Shown here one piece after another: positions 1 to 12,197 of a stretch of 64,000 bases of DNA; position 1 is the stretch's first letter; the number at the start of each line of letters is the position of its first letter. The DNA comes from Psoroptes ovis (Eukaryota > Arthropoda > Arachnida > Sarcoptiformes > Psoroptidae). The translations under genes were made by a program, and so were the position numbers. The stretch lies in the NCBI GenBank assembly GCA_002943765.1, contig PQWQ01000006.1, positions 1,054,001-1,118,000 of the forward strand, given 5' to 3'. The notes beneath the pieces are model-generated. The model was given only the letters and a program-made list of their open reading frames with translations. It did not search any database and was not told the DNA's origin.

Positions 1-1794
1 TGAAATCCTTTTAATTATTTTCATTGAAATTCACAAAAATCGAGAGGCAAGAAAAGTTTGGTGGTAGTTTGACCATTTCGATGAATTTGTTTAATCGTTT
101 AATCATTTATTCATTTTTCAATATCTCGAAGCCTCGAAGCGAGATTTGCTATTTTCATTCCAAACAAAATATTATCATCAAAGAGAGTTCAGTATTCGAT
201 ATGTCATTTTCGTTTTATCCGTCACATTTTGAATGAAATGATTTCATTTTATTTGATGGTTTATTTTTCTTCTAATTTGTTTTCCTAGAGCTTCTTTGAT
301 TTGGCTCCCTCAATTTGAACGAGAAAAAAACAGATTAAACACAATAATTATAATCATCGTTATCATTATCATTATTATTATTATTGCCATTTGCTATTAG
401 ATAATTCCAAACCATCATTGATCTTGATTTAGAAATTACGAAGAAAAAAAAAAGAAAATTTTCGAAAAAAAATCATTTCATAATCAATTGATGATGATGC
501 TCATTATCAATTTAATAATCTCATATAAATTTATCTTAAATGGAAATTTTATCAAATTAAATCAATACATGTGTGTAGAAATAATGGGAAAAAAGTGTGT
601 TTGTTTAAGCGTGTGCGTGTAATCATTTCATGAATTGTTATTACACTTGTTGTTAGTTGTTTTAATTAAGAAATATAAATGTAAAAATCAAATTGTATTA
701 AATTTTTCAATTTTTTGATCCAAAGATTTCTTTTCTTCAAAAAAACCCGTTATCTGCCATGTTATAATCGATGGTTATGGTTTTGCTTTGTCGGTTGCAA
801 GATTTTAAAATCATTTTTTTTTTTTTTTTTTAAACTTTTAATTTTCCATTTTCTCAAAATATATTGTTGCGTTTGTTTTTTAATCCTTTGTCACCGAATA
901 CATAATTATCCTTTGAAGAAAATAACCAATTCATATGATAATAATGATGATTATTCTAATCATATTCAATAATTATAATCATTATCACCATTGAGCATTT
1001 TAAAATGTACAGAAAGTATTTATTTGAAAATTATTAACAGTAATCTACGATTTGAAAAAAAAGAAAATCTTAAAATTTTCAATTGTTAATAATTGTACAT
1101 TTTGCCAATGGTACGAACAATGTGTTTAACACAATGCACACGCTTGAAATCGTACAAATGGAATATGAGAATTTTATTAGATTTTCTTCATGAATCTATG
1201 AGCAATTTTTATTAATTAATGAATATTATGATAATGATGGAAAAAACACAAAACAACTCAACACATGTGTTCATCATAGAGAGAAGACCAAAAACAATAT
1301 GAAAATGATCAAATTTCAATTGGTTTTTCATTATAATTATCAATTTATATTTCAATCATCATTATGATTAATATTTACCATTATTATTTCATTATGTTTA
1401 GATTTCTTTTCTATTAATGTTTCCACTATGTATTTCATTAAGATAATTATTATTATGGCCATATGTTTTCCATCTCATTTCATTGCATTCAATTTTTTTC
1501 TTCCAAAAAAAATAAAAATAAAATAAAAATTCATATAATCTAATACAAAGCAACAACAACAAAATAAACAATATAAATTATATAAGTTTTAACCATTATT
1601 ACCATTATTATCATTATCGTAAGATTGATTGATGATGATGATAGAAGAAGGGTTAATGTATTGAGAATTTTTATATCATGATTCAAGTGTATATGTGAGC
1701 TTGTATTTTCTTTTTGTTTCGAATTATTATTATCATTATTTTTGTTTTTTGTTCTTTTTTTTAATTTGGTAATTTTGTTTTCTTTCAAAATTTG
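1..1794. other. AT-rich intergenic DNA, no gene seen
   Basis: I see only short chance reading frames, homopolymer runs and scattered ATT/ATC triplet repeats here. None of the reading frames has a recognisable domain or good splice sites. It lies downstream of the minus-strand FAR genes. Confidence 0.6.
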
Positions 1795-1956
1795 CAGTGA
1801 TTCCCAAACTGGGCGATATCGCCCACCACGGTTCAGGTGGGCGATAATGGTCCATTGGCACATTATTGGGCAATGGAGATTTCTTAAGGGGTGGGCGATG
1901 AAGAATATTTTTTTTGTGAAAGCGGGCGATGGCCCCAAAAAGTTTGGGAATCACTG
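1795..1956. mobile_element. hAT-like MITE, 162 bp, perfect 16-bp terminal inverted repeats
   Basis: The ends are CAGTGATTCCCAAACT and its exact reverse complement. Inside the termini both arms are again related, with GGGCGAT/ATCGCCC motifs, so the element can fold on itself. It is visibly more GC-rich than its surroundings. The CAGTG-ATTCCCAAAC terminus is of the type seen in hAT transposons. The 8-mer TTTCAAAA lies directly right of the element (1957-1964) and also at 1783-1790, four bases left of it, which fits an 8-base hAT target duplication with a small offset. It codes for no transposase, so it would be a non-autonomous element. Reading frames across it are shadows. Confidence 0.7.
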
Positions 1957-2785
1957 TTTCAAAAGATTTATGTATCTATCAATAATATCGAATTTAGAGA
2001 TTATTATTCACTGTTATTTATTCAATTATTCATTCATTTGATATTTGTCATTATTGTTCATTTGTTCATTTCATTTTTCCTTCATTTCTTAAGTTCGAAA
2101 TAAGAATTTTTCGGCCTGTAACAAGTAAACAACTAATATCGATATAATTTGGTCTTGATGTGTGATGAATGATGATCATCATCATTGTCGATTCATAATA
2201 AATATCAATTTTGTTATTAATTCATATATCTGTTTCAAACATTAACGATAAACGGCTACAACATTGACAATAAAACTATGTATGAATATGATCGGAGAAT
2301 ATAAAAAAGATATGAACTTTTGCAGATATAATTGAATCATTCAATTTTTTCCCCTTTGAATATCAATCATTTTTTATTTTTCAATCTATCAGATTAGCTT
2401 CGAAATCGATGGGCGCTAAATGTAGAAAAAAAACCAACAACAACATAATCGATTATTGATTAATGAATAATTGATTTTTTTTGGATTTTTAATCGATGTT
2501 AATATTTTGTAACTATTTATTATTCAACATTCGTCACTATCGATTGAAATTATTTTTTTTTTTTTTTGTTTTCGATTAAAAATCATTAATTCATCGAATA
2601 AAAAAAATCTAATGAATTTAACAAAATGAATTTTGATTATCTTTATTTTTGTAATTTGTAAGTATCATTATCATTTTTGTTAATCATTGCAAAGAAAAAA
2701 TAAGATAAAATTTAAAAGAAAATGAATTGAAATTTAAATGAATGAAAATTTGATATTTTTACAAATTTGCCTGGCATCTGTTGAT
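1957..2785. other. AT-rich intergenic DNA 3' of the FAR genes
   Basis: No gene is seen. On the minus strand an AATAAA hexamer at about 2642-2647 lies about 170 bases beyond the stop codon of FAR copy A and could serve as its polyadenylation signal. Confidence 0.5.
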
Positions 2786-4943
2786 GGCCAAAAGAAGTTC
2801 TCAATTTTTTTTCAATCATGAAAATTGATGAAATACGAAACAATCATAATTGAAATCAAAGAATCAATAATTAGTGGATTAATAATGGTTGTCCGCAATA
2901 AATAGTAAAATATTAATGAAATTATTATTTTTGTTGTCATCAGAATATATTTGATGCGATGATGTCGCTCAATTGCTATTTTTAATGTTGAATCTGGATC
3001 TTTCAAGATAAAGCAACGGCAGCCATGTACAAAATCGTATAGATATTTTCTCCAATCAATTTTATCTGTATTCGTGTAGAATGATTCGCGATCTTCCTCC
3101 AATAATAAACCATCGATTGATTTAAGATTGTTTGTATGAAAATTCCATTCATTACACGAAAATGGTTTCAATACTTGTGAATTATTATCTAAACGTTTTA
3201 TTAATTTTGTCATGAAGGGTTTATGTCCTGTCAATACACAAATCAAATCTAACATAAAGCCGAATAAATAATGTGAAAATACCATTGAAATTTTATATTT
3301 GGTACGATCAATCAATGTTTGATGTTTATTGCCCCATATTCTTATTGGACGTATAATTTTGACCGGTGGCAATGATTCACCGAATCCCATTGAAATATTG
3401 ACGTATTGGCCCCATGTTAAGCTATTATCATAATCTAAAGTTATATGGATAACTTTTTTATCATTATTATAAAATGATGATGCTCGGTATGCAGCCGATA
3501 TGATTAATGAATTGACAACAATATCAACTGGTATTAAATTAGCTTTTCGAGGCGCATCGAAAATAAATGATCTTGCAACGCCTAAAAGTGTTAAAACGGC
3601 TATACCAGCACAACCAGCAGTCGAATCACACCAACCAGGTATCGGTTCTTTCATTGAATTACTCACGATTGATGGACGACAAATTATAATTGGTAAATTT
3701 AGATATTTTTCCTCAATCATCCATTCTGCCAGCGATTTAGATAATGTGTAAGGATTAGGGCGACCATTTAAAATTGGATGACCAATTTGTAAATCTGTTT
3801 CTCCGAATTTTTCTCTAATATGGCACAAGTATTCATCAAAATTATAATTATCGTTGAATGGATAAATTTTTTCTTCAATTTCTTTTAAATGACAATTGCC
3901 ATATGCTGTTGAAACGTAAACAATTGATTTAATATTTTTCATCTTGTTACATAAATTCAACAGACGATCGGTGCCAACGATATTCTGCTCAATGAATTTG
4001 TTCAAAACGCCGTTAAAATTGACATTGGCAGCCGAGTGTATAACAATATCGACCTCATTCAATATTCTGTCTAAATCAACATCTGATAATGATAAATTAT
4101 CATCAACAATATTACCATTGATAACATGTACAATATCTGTGATATTGTTGTTGAATGATTGAAATATCGGTGAATTTTTTACAATTTTCTCGAAACGTTG
4201 TTCAGCGGTTTCAGAATATTTATCACGTATCAACACGTAAATACGCTTTACTGTTGTCGAAAATTCTTGTAATAATTTTACCAATAATACTTTACCAACG
4301 AAGCCAGTGATACCAGTAATGAAAATGGTTTTATTTTCATAAAATTTTTTGATTGACAATTTATTTACTGCATCCATTGCGATAGATATACGATTTTTTT
4401 CACTGAATATCATCAAATAAGAAATTAAATGAAATTTTCTTACAAGAAAATTTTCTTTTTTATTCATTTAAATACAAAAGGATCGAGAAAAAAATCTAAT
4501 GATAATATTCGTTTATTTATTCACTTGTCTGCGAAAATTTAACAATTTTTTTAATTAAAATTTTTCTATTCTTTGTATATTCTTAAATTACACATATTCA
4601 TACCAAAAATTCATGGAAATAAAAAATAAACAAATAAAACAAATAATTTCCAAATAAAAAAAAAACACAGACAGATTGATTATAGAATTTAATCAGAAAC
4701 ATGTTGAAATTTTGTAAAAATATTTGTGAATTGTAATTTTTTTTAAATCACATGTGTGAGAATTGACATTCGGCAAAGGATTTTTGACAAACAAAACAAT
4801 AAAGAAATCAATCAAGGATACATTGTCTTTCATTCTTGGTCAAAATAATTAATTTTTGCGTAATTGTTATATCACTTCCACCATTTATGGAATACTATCA
4901 TAGAGGGAAAAATCCCACAGAATTTCACAGACATTTGTTTAAT
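2786..4943 (-). repeat. Segmental tandem duplication, unit A
   Basis: This unit carries FAR copy A and about 560 bases of its 5' flank. It is closely similar to unit B at 4944-6954, both in the coding region and in the upstream DNA (for example the shared CTGCGAAAATTTAACAA block at about 4530 and 6546). The left edge is marked by AAAAGAAGTTC, which recurs at the A/B junction near 4948. The upstream flanks have diverged by small indels more than the coding part. Confidence 0.85.
2812..4377 (-). CDS. Fatty acyl-CoA reductase, copy A (full length)
   Basis: The 521-residue product fits a fatty acyl-CoA reductase, which uses NADPH to reduce fatty acyl-CoA to a primary alcohol for waxes and cuticle lipids, usually at ER or peroxisome membranes. 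The N-terminal Rossmann domain has the nucleotide motif TGITGFVG (residues 21-28), then VSTAYG near 155-160 and the catalytic YTLSK (Tyr210, Lys214). The C-terminal half is the FAR_C ('male sterility') domain, preceded by a hydrophobic stretch ending LTGHKPF and closed by a hydrophobic tail suited to membrane anchoring. It is a single exon of usual family length. An upstream in-frame ATG at 4467 would add 30 residues. I prefer 4377 because copy B starts at the matching codon and lacks the upstream ATG. The substrate chain length cannot be told. Confidence 0.9.
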   Translation of the reverse strand: MDAVNKLSIKKFYENKTIFITGITGFVGKVLLVKLLQEFSTTVKRIYVLIRDKYSETAEQRFEKIVKNSPIFQSFNNNITDIVHVINGNIVDDNLSLSDVDLDRILNEVDIVIHSAANVNFNGVLNKFIEQNIVGTDRLLNLCNKMKNIKSIVYVSTAYGNCHLKEIEEKIYPFNDNYNFDEYLCHIREKFGETDLQIGHPILNGRPNPYTLSKSLAEWMIEEKYLNLPIIICRPSIVSNSMKEPIPGWCDSTAGCAGIAVLTLLGVARSFIFDAPRKANLIPVDIVVNSLIISAAYRASSFYNNDKKVIHITLDYDNSLTWGQYVNISMGFGESLPPVKIIRPIRIWGNKHQTLIDRTKYKISMVFSHYLFGFMLDLICVLTGHKPFMTKLIKRLDNNSQVLKPFSCNEWNFHTNNLKSIDGLLLEEDRESFYTNTDKIDWRKYLYDFVHGCRCFILKDPDSTLKIAIERHHRIKYILMTTKIIISLIFYYLLRTTIINPLIIDSLISIMIVSYFINFHD

Positions 4944-6954
4944 GCCGAAAAGAAGTTCTATTTTTTATTTTTTTCAACCATAAAAATTGATAAAATACGA
5001 AACAATCATAATTGAAATCAATGAATCGATAATTAGTGGATTAATAATCAAATTTATAATGGTTGTCCGCAATAAATAGTAAAATATTAATGAAATTATT
5101 ATTTTTGTTGTGATCAGAATATATTTGATGCGATGATGTCGCTCAATTGCTATTTTTAATGTTGAATCTGGATCTTTCAAGATAAAGCAACGGCAGCCAT
5201 GTACAAAGTCGTATAGATATTTTCTCCAATCAATTTTATCTGTATTCGTGTAGAATGATTCGCGATCTTCCTCCAATAATAAACCATCGATTGATTTAAG
5301 ATTGTTTGTATGAAAATTCCATTCATTACACGAAAATGGTTTCAATACTTGTGAATTATTATCTAAACGTTTTATTAATTCAAATAGCAATGATTCAGCA
5401 AATTCTTTTGAAATATTGACGTATTGGCCCCATGTTAAGCTATTATCATAATCTAAAGTTATATGGATAACTTTTTTATCATTATTATAAAATGATGATG
5501 CTCGGTATGCTGCAGATATGATTAATGAATTAACAACAATATCAACTGGTATTAAATTAGCTTTACGATGCGCATCGAATATAAATGATCTTGCGATGCC
5601 TAATGTTGTTAAAATGACTACACCAGCACAACCAGCAGTCGAATCACACCAACCAGGTATCGGTTCTTTCATTGAATTACTCACGATTGATGGACGACAA
5701 ATTATAATTGGTAAATTTGGATATTTTTCCTCAATCATCCATTCTGCCAGTGATTTAGATAATGTGTAAGGATTAGGACGACCATTTAAAATTGGATGAC
5801 CGATTTGCAAATCTGTTTCTCCAAATTTTTCTCTAACAAGACGCAAGTATTTATCAAAATTATAATTATCGTTGAATGGATAAATTTTTTCTTCAATTTC
5901 TTTTAAATGACAATTGCCATATGCAGTTGAAACGTAAACAATTGATTTAATATTTTTCATCTTGTTACATAAATTCAACAGAAGATCGGTGCCAACGACA
6001 TTCTGTTCAATGAATTTGTTCAAAACACCGTTAAAATTGACATTGGCAGCCGAATGTATAACAATATCGACCTCATTCAATATTCTGTCTAAATCAACAT
6101 CTGATAATGATAAATTATCATCAACAATATTACCATTGATAACATGTACAATATCTGAAATATTGTTGTTGAATGATTGAAATATCGGTAAATTTTTTAC
6201 AATTTTCTCAAAACGTTGTTCAGCGGTTTCAGAATATTTATCACGTATCAACACGTAAATACGCTTTACTGTTGTCGAAAATTCTTGTAATAATTTTACC
6301 AATAATACTTTACCAACGAAGCCAGTGATGCCAGTTATAAATATGGTTTTATTTTCATAAAATTTTTTGATTGACAATTTATTTTCTGCATTCATTTTGA
6401 TGAATCTTTGGTTTTTTTTTCATTAAATATCATTAAATAACAAATGAAACAAATCAATGAAATTCTCTTTTTTTATTGATTTAAATAAAAAAGACAAGAG
6501 AAAAAAATTCAATAATGATATTTATCAATTTGTTTATTCACTGGTCTGCGAAAATTTAACAAATTTTTTCAATTTAAATTTTTCTATTCTCTGTACATTC
6601 ATTAAATTACACATATTTATACAGAAAAAAATTCATGATTTAAAAATAACCAAAGAAAACATAATTTCCAGATAAAAAAAGGCACAGACAGATTGATCAT
6701 AGAATTTAATAATGAATATTTTGAAATTTTGTAAAATATTTGTGAATTGTAATTTTTTTAAAATCACATGTGTGTGAATTAACATTTAGTGAAGAATTTT
6801 TAACAAACAAAACAATAAAGAAATCAAGGATACATCGTCTCTCATTTTCGGTCAAAATAATTAATTTTTGCGTAATTGTGATTTCATTTCCACCCTCTAT
6901 GGACAAAAATCATAGAGGGAAAAATTCCACAGAATTTCATAAACATTTGTTTAA
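4944..6954 (-). repeat. Segmental tandem duplication, unit B
   Basis: This is the second copy of the FAR unit, head-to-tail with unit A. Its right limit falls at about 6954, where similarity to unit A (CATAGAGGGAAAAAT, then ACATTTGTTTAA) stops. That is within two or three bases of the predicted Dscam stop codon. Unit B is shorter than unit A mainly because of a 156-base in-frame deletion inside the coding region. Confidence 0.85.
4974..6395 (-). CDS. Fatty acyl-CoA reductase, copy B (internal 52-residue deletion)
   Basis: This is a 473-residue paralogue of copy A, nearly identical in sequence. It keeps the Rossmann motif TGITGFVG, the VSTAYG segment and the catalytic YTLSK. After residue 329 a 62-residue segment of copy A is replaced by ten residues (KEFAESLLFE). 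The lost part is the link into the FAR_C domain, including the hydrophobic stretch that ends LTGHKPF. The rest of FAR_C follows in frame and the tail has four extra residues. The reading frame is otherwise open. It may be an enzyme with altered membrane placement, or an early stage of decay; the sequence cannot decide. A minus-strand AATAAA lies at 4964-4969, only a few bases after the stop. It is a single exon on the same strand as copy A and Dscam. Confidence 0.85.
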   Translation of the reverse strand: MNAENKLSIKKFYENKTIFITGITGFVGKVLLVKLLQEFSTTVKRIYVLIRDKYSETAEQRFEKIVKNLPIFQSFNNNISDIVHVINGNIVDDNLSLSDVDLDRILNEVDIVIHSAANVNFNGVLNKFIEQNVVGTDLLLNLCNKMKNIKSIVYVSTAYGNCHLKEIEEKIYPFNDNYNFDKYLRLVREKFGETDLQIGHPILNGRPNPYTLSKSLAEWMIEEKYPNLPIIICRPSIVSNSMKEPIPGWCDSTAGCAGVVILTTLGIARSFIFDAHRKANLIPVDIVVNSLIISAAYRASSFYNNDKKVIHITLDYDNSLTWGQYVNISKEFAESLLFELIKRLDNNSQVLKPFSCNEWNFHTNNLKSIDGLLLEEDRESFYTNTDKIDWRKYLYDFVHGCRCFILKDPDSTLKIAIERHHRIKYILITTKIIISLIFYYLLRTTIINLIINPLIIDSLISIMIVSYFINFYG

Positions 6955-6955
6955 T

Positions 6956-7010
6956 TTAGAAATTTTGTCGCTGTTGCTGATAATTTCGTGTACTTTCCAT
7001 TTGATCCGTT
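6956..7010 (-). CDS. Dscam: Dscam exon 16: last 18 codons
   Basis: This exon follows a 55-base intron (acceptor TTTTATAG ending at 7011). With the two bases carried over from exon 15 it reads RTDQMESTRNYQQQRQNF and then TAA at 6958-6956. The agreement of phase and the stop codon support it. The stop lies right at the edge of duplicated unit B (about 6954), so the 3' UTR would run into the 5' flank of FAR copy B. Confidence 0.55.
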
Positions 7011-10000
7011 CTATAAAATGATAAAAAGAATAAAATTTTTTTATTGTTAACAAATGAAGTTGTACCTAATTCGATGTGGACTTTGACTACAATCCATCGA
7101 TGATGATTGCTGCTGTTGTTGCAATAACAACATAACCAAATTTACATCCTGAGATGAAAGAAATGAAAGAAATATTATTATTATCATCGAGTATATTATA
7201 TTATATTATCATTATCGATCATCATAGATGAATTTAACATTTACATTTTGTTCAATATTATTTGAAGAATTTGTTTGCTGCTGTTGTTGTTGTTGCAATT
7301 GTTGTTTTGGAAGCTCATAAATATGATCAGATTTTTTCATTTGATTTATTTGTTGATGATTATTTGTTGTTGTAACATGCTGTTCTGGACACTGATTTAT
7401 AAATTGTGAATGTGTATAATATGGATGTTGTTGTTGATGTTTATTATTACAATCATATATAATTGATTCTTCATTATGTAAATGATGTTGATGAAATTTT
7501 TGTTCATTGGCTTTTTGTTTATTTAATGTGCAATAGGTTGGTTGTTGTTGCGCTTGTTGTAATATTGAAGAATTTGTTGTTGCAATACAAGGTGTTGAAT
7601 AGAAAGATTCCATTATTGGTTTATTTTGTTTATTATTATTGGCATTATTATTAGTGTTCTGTTGATTGCAACCAATTATGGAAGGTAAATTCGATTGATG
7701 ATCACAATCACTTGTTGTTGCGGCATTCGTTGTCAATGATGTAGGCCCTTCCACATATTGAGCTGATAAATTATTCATCATTAATCCACCATTTGTTCGC
7801 TCAATCATTTCTCTTGAAGGTTCTGCTGTTCCCGATGTTGCTGTTGTTGTTGTTGTCGCTGTTGCCGATGTTACTGTTGATTGTCCACAATTCAGGGTTT
7901 CAATATGATGATGTGGTGTCATTAATTTATCGAGATTATTGTTGGTGACGGTGCTGCCTACAATGCTACAATCATTATATGAATGCATCAAATCTGACTT
8001 GGAATAATTTTTACTGAATAAATTTAATGATAATTGATCTGCTGTTCGGTTGTTATCACGGTGATGGCAAACTAAAATTTGGGGGAAAAATGATAAATTT
8101 CAATCATTTCAAATCGTTCCACATTGAAATCGAATGCATACAATGTTCAGTCCGTGTCAAGACTTCTTTACTGCGCGTGATGAAAATGAATACTGTTGCT
8201 GCACCTATCACTAACAAAACAATAATTGCACATGTTGCCGGTATCAATATCATTGGATCTTCAAATATATTATCGACCTGATTCAAACCACTAATAATAT
8301 GTCCTAAATGTCTATGATTATTATTATTATTCACATAATCACCATTAATCGAATATAATGGTTCAACAGTGGCACCATCAGTAGTCAATGTTGAAAATAA
8401 ATAACGTGATTCAGTTTCACCAGCATCATTTGTTGCAATTATACTCAATTCATACCATGTACCTGGCAATAATTCACGTATAATATACATTGCACCATAT
8501 TCCGGTTTCAAATAACTAGATACAATAATCCAATTATTATTATTATTATTCATAGGATTTATACGCAAATTATTATCATCAATATTCGTTGCTAAATATC
8601 TTGTCTGTTTGATACGATAACGAATAGCGAAATTGATTATCGGACAGAGGCCATTATTCCAATGATCTAAATCTAACATTACTGATGTTATATTGGCCAA
8701 TATGAATGAATTACTATTCGGTACAGTTGGCGCTTTTGGAAAATGGAAGAAAACAAAAAGTAAAAACTAAAAATTAGATTATGAATTAAATTTAATGTCA
8801 TCTGTCATGATTGATCAATTTTTTGTTTGATTCATTGTCAATTTTTATCTGTAAAAAAAATTTTGGGAATTTCGCATTTTCTTCTCTTTGCAAAATACAT
8901 GCACATCATAATTTGTTATTTGATTAAGTTATTCTAGAAAATGAATCAGGAAAAAACTCAATAAAATCATATTTTTGAATTTGTAAAAATTGGCCAAAAA
9001 AAAATCAGGAAAATACAAGAAAATTGAGTTTGATTCAATATAGAATATAAATATATGTTCTCCTATTATAAATATCCAATTTGTGAAAATGACCAGATTT
9101 TATTTTCCATTAATATTAGATGATGTTCTGCGAAATGGTGATGATGATGATGATTGAGGAGCGCATCAGGGATTCGTAAATGAAATAAAAAAATATTGTA
9201 AATCTCAAAAGAAAAAAAGAAATTTCATTTCAAATAAGAAAAAAACTTCAAAAAAAATAATATAATTTACACACTATGAATCTTCAAAAAATATAATCAG
9301 ATTGAATTTTGTCTATGAACATTTTTAGAAAAAAGTATTCTTGTACATTATCAAATCAGAGAAATAGAGATGGGTAGAAACAACACAAATGTAAAAATTT
9401 ATTTTATCAAAAATTTGATCTGATTTGAAGCAAAATATTTTTTCCATTTTCATCAAAAAAACAATATGAGCTTTGTCCATCATCATTATAATCAAAGATA
9501 AGTATATAAAATATGAGAAATTTCAAAGGAAAAAAATTTCAAATCATTTAAATATTTTTTATTTTATTTTATTTTTTGAAAATTGCATTTGATTTAAATT
9601 TCATCAATGTTTGGTATGTGTTTTCTGTGTTTTGCATGGATGCAAGAAACAAAGATTGTGGATGAATTGATGAATTATGAAAATTTGAAAAAAATGATGA
9701 ATCGATTGTCTGAAAAATCGTATGATGATATACAAAGAATTTCAAAAGCGAAATTCAACATTGATAATCGACAAAAATGAAGATTCAATGAATAAGAAGA
9801 GTACAATACATGTATTTATTATAATAAAATATCGATCAAATAAAAAAAATCAAATTGACAAGACAATCAGATGGGAAAATTTTTATGGATATGGCTGACA
9901 TTATGGACATGCATTGCACACACACACACACACACACACAGACACAGAAACCCGATATCTGGCATTATCTTTGAAAAGAAAAGATAAAATTCATTTTCAA

Positions 10001-12106
10001 ATAATAATGGGAAAATAAAATATGATTTTCAATGATTTTCATCATTGTTTGATTATTATTATTATTGTTTATTATCGTGTCAATTATCGGATTCTTGAAA
10101 TTTTGAATTTTTCGGAAAAATAAACAATCGATTGAATGAAATGATGTCAATAAAAAAAAAATTTAAAAATTGACTCTTTTTTATAGAAAATTCAAAAAAT
10201 ACTCAAGGTCTTGTGTTGAGATTAATTTTTGTTATCGAAATTCTTTTAACTTTGAAAAATGATTCAATAATTAATATTTAAAAAAAAATTGAATGAAACC
10301 ATAAAAGTGTAAAATTTTTTATTTTGATTTTCAGTAAACTCATTTTCAATTGATTATTAAATTTTTTTTTCAATGATACTATTTCTTTTATTTTCATTCA
10401 TTGAACCGAAAAATGAGTGAAAAAAAATTTTCTAAATAAATTTGATCGATTTTTTTCATTGAAGAAGATATAAATAAATATCGAGTTTCAGATAATCGTA
10501 TTGATTTCAATTAATCAAACAACATACCTTGTCCAAGTGTTGAAAATTGCAATATATCAGATGGCTCACCATTTCCCATATCATTAAATGCTTCAATACG
10601 TATTTGATATAATGTACCGCAACGTAAATTGTGTAATGTATGTGATTGTATTTTATCCGAAACAGTTATCGTTTCCCAATTGTTTGCTTGATATTTACGA
10701 TTATCATTATCGCTATTACTATTATCATTGATATCGAAATCATTCGACATAAATTCTTTCAAATCAAACATTTGTTCATCATTATTTGATGATGATGATG
10801 TAAATGTTACTCGTTTTATCAATGCACGATATGATATAATATAGCCGTCGATATTTATTGAATTTTGCTGATCAATAACGTCGAAATCATTCAATAATTC
10901 ATTGTTATTAGTATTATGATGATAATTTTGATAATAATAATTGTTGTGCTTGGGCATTGACCACATGAATGATGCTTCATAAAGACTGACATTCGTCAAT
11001 TTTAATATGGGTTTACCTGGAGGATCTGCAAACACATTCATCAATTCTAATAAAACTTTTTTCAAATTTTCATATGTTTACCTTTAAGCAAAGTTTGTGC
11101 ATAAATTTCTTGGCTAATCGGTCCGGTACCTTTACTATTAAATGCCTGTATTATGAAACCATAACGTGTTTTACGTTTTAAATTATTGACAATAAATTCA
11201 TAGACACAATGAATTTGTTTTAGATGTTTGTTATCATCATCCATTCGTAATTTTTTCCATTGTTTTTGTTGCTGTTGTTGTTGTTTTAAATTGATTAAAT
11301 CAGATGATTTTGATGATATTAATTCACAAAATGTTGCCATTACAGTATTGTTATCATTTTTCGGTATAATATTATTTGAATTGGTATTTATCATTGTATT
11401 GCTTACATTAGTGATTAATGATAGAAATTTTGTATGATCTTCGTACATTGTTTTAAATGTATATGGTATCACTTTTCCATTATTTAGATTAATATTAATA
11501 ATACCATCAATGGGTTTATTGTTATTATTATTGTTTTGATCGATATCTAGACTACCAATACCATTATTATTTGATTGATCAATCATTGTTCCTGAAGATG
11601 TTATTTTTTCAATATTAACATTATTATTATTATTATTATTATCATTAATATTTGTAGAGCTGCCGCCACCGCCGCTACCAATCATCATCACTAAAGCAGA
11701 TGGATCGATGATTGATCCACTAGATTGTTGTAATAATATATGATTATTATTTTTTATATTAGACTGAGATGATGATGGTGATGATGATGAAGATGAAACT
11801 ACAGGTCGATATCCAATATAAAATCCATCGATTTGTTCAATCGATTGTTGTTGTTCGATTGTAATTACGATTGACCAAATCAATTTGATCGATCGTGATC
11901 CAAGAACAACTGTTCGTAAATCGAACGGAATCAATGATGGAGCTGTGTGCATGGAAAAAAATGGTGCATATTATCAGATGAATTAAAGGAAAAAAAGAAG
12001 AAAGATACAAAATAATTTTTATCCCTTTGTTATTAGATTTTCATTATTATTAATGAAAAAAGAGAATAATCAAAGAATTAGCATATCTAATGAAATCTAA
12101 TGAATA

Positions 12107-12197
<91 letters not shown>

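Noticed and set aside
1540..2041. Overlapping reading frames on both strands around 1.5-2.0 kb
   Set aside because: They run through the hAT-like MITE and its palindromic arms. The products have no domain and the flanking parts are simple repeats.
3500..4162. Plus-strand reading frames inside FAR copy A, and the matching pair in copy B
   Set aside because: They are antisense shadows of the reductase, and the same frames recur in copy B because of the duplication.
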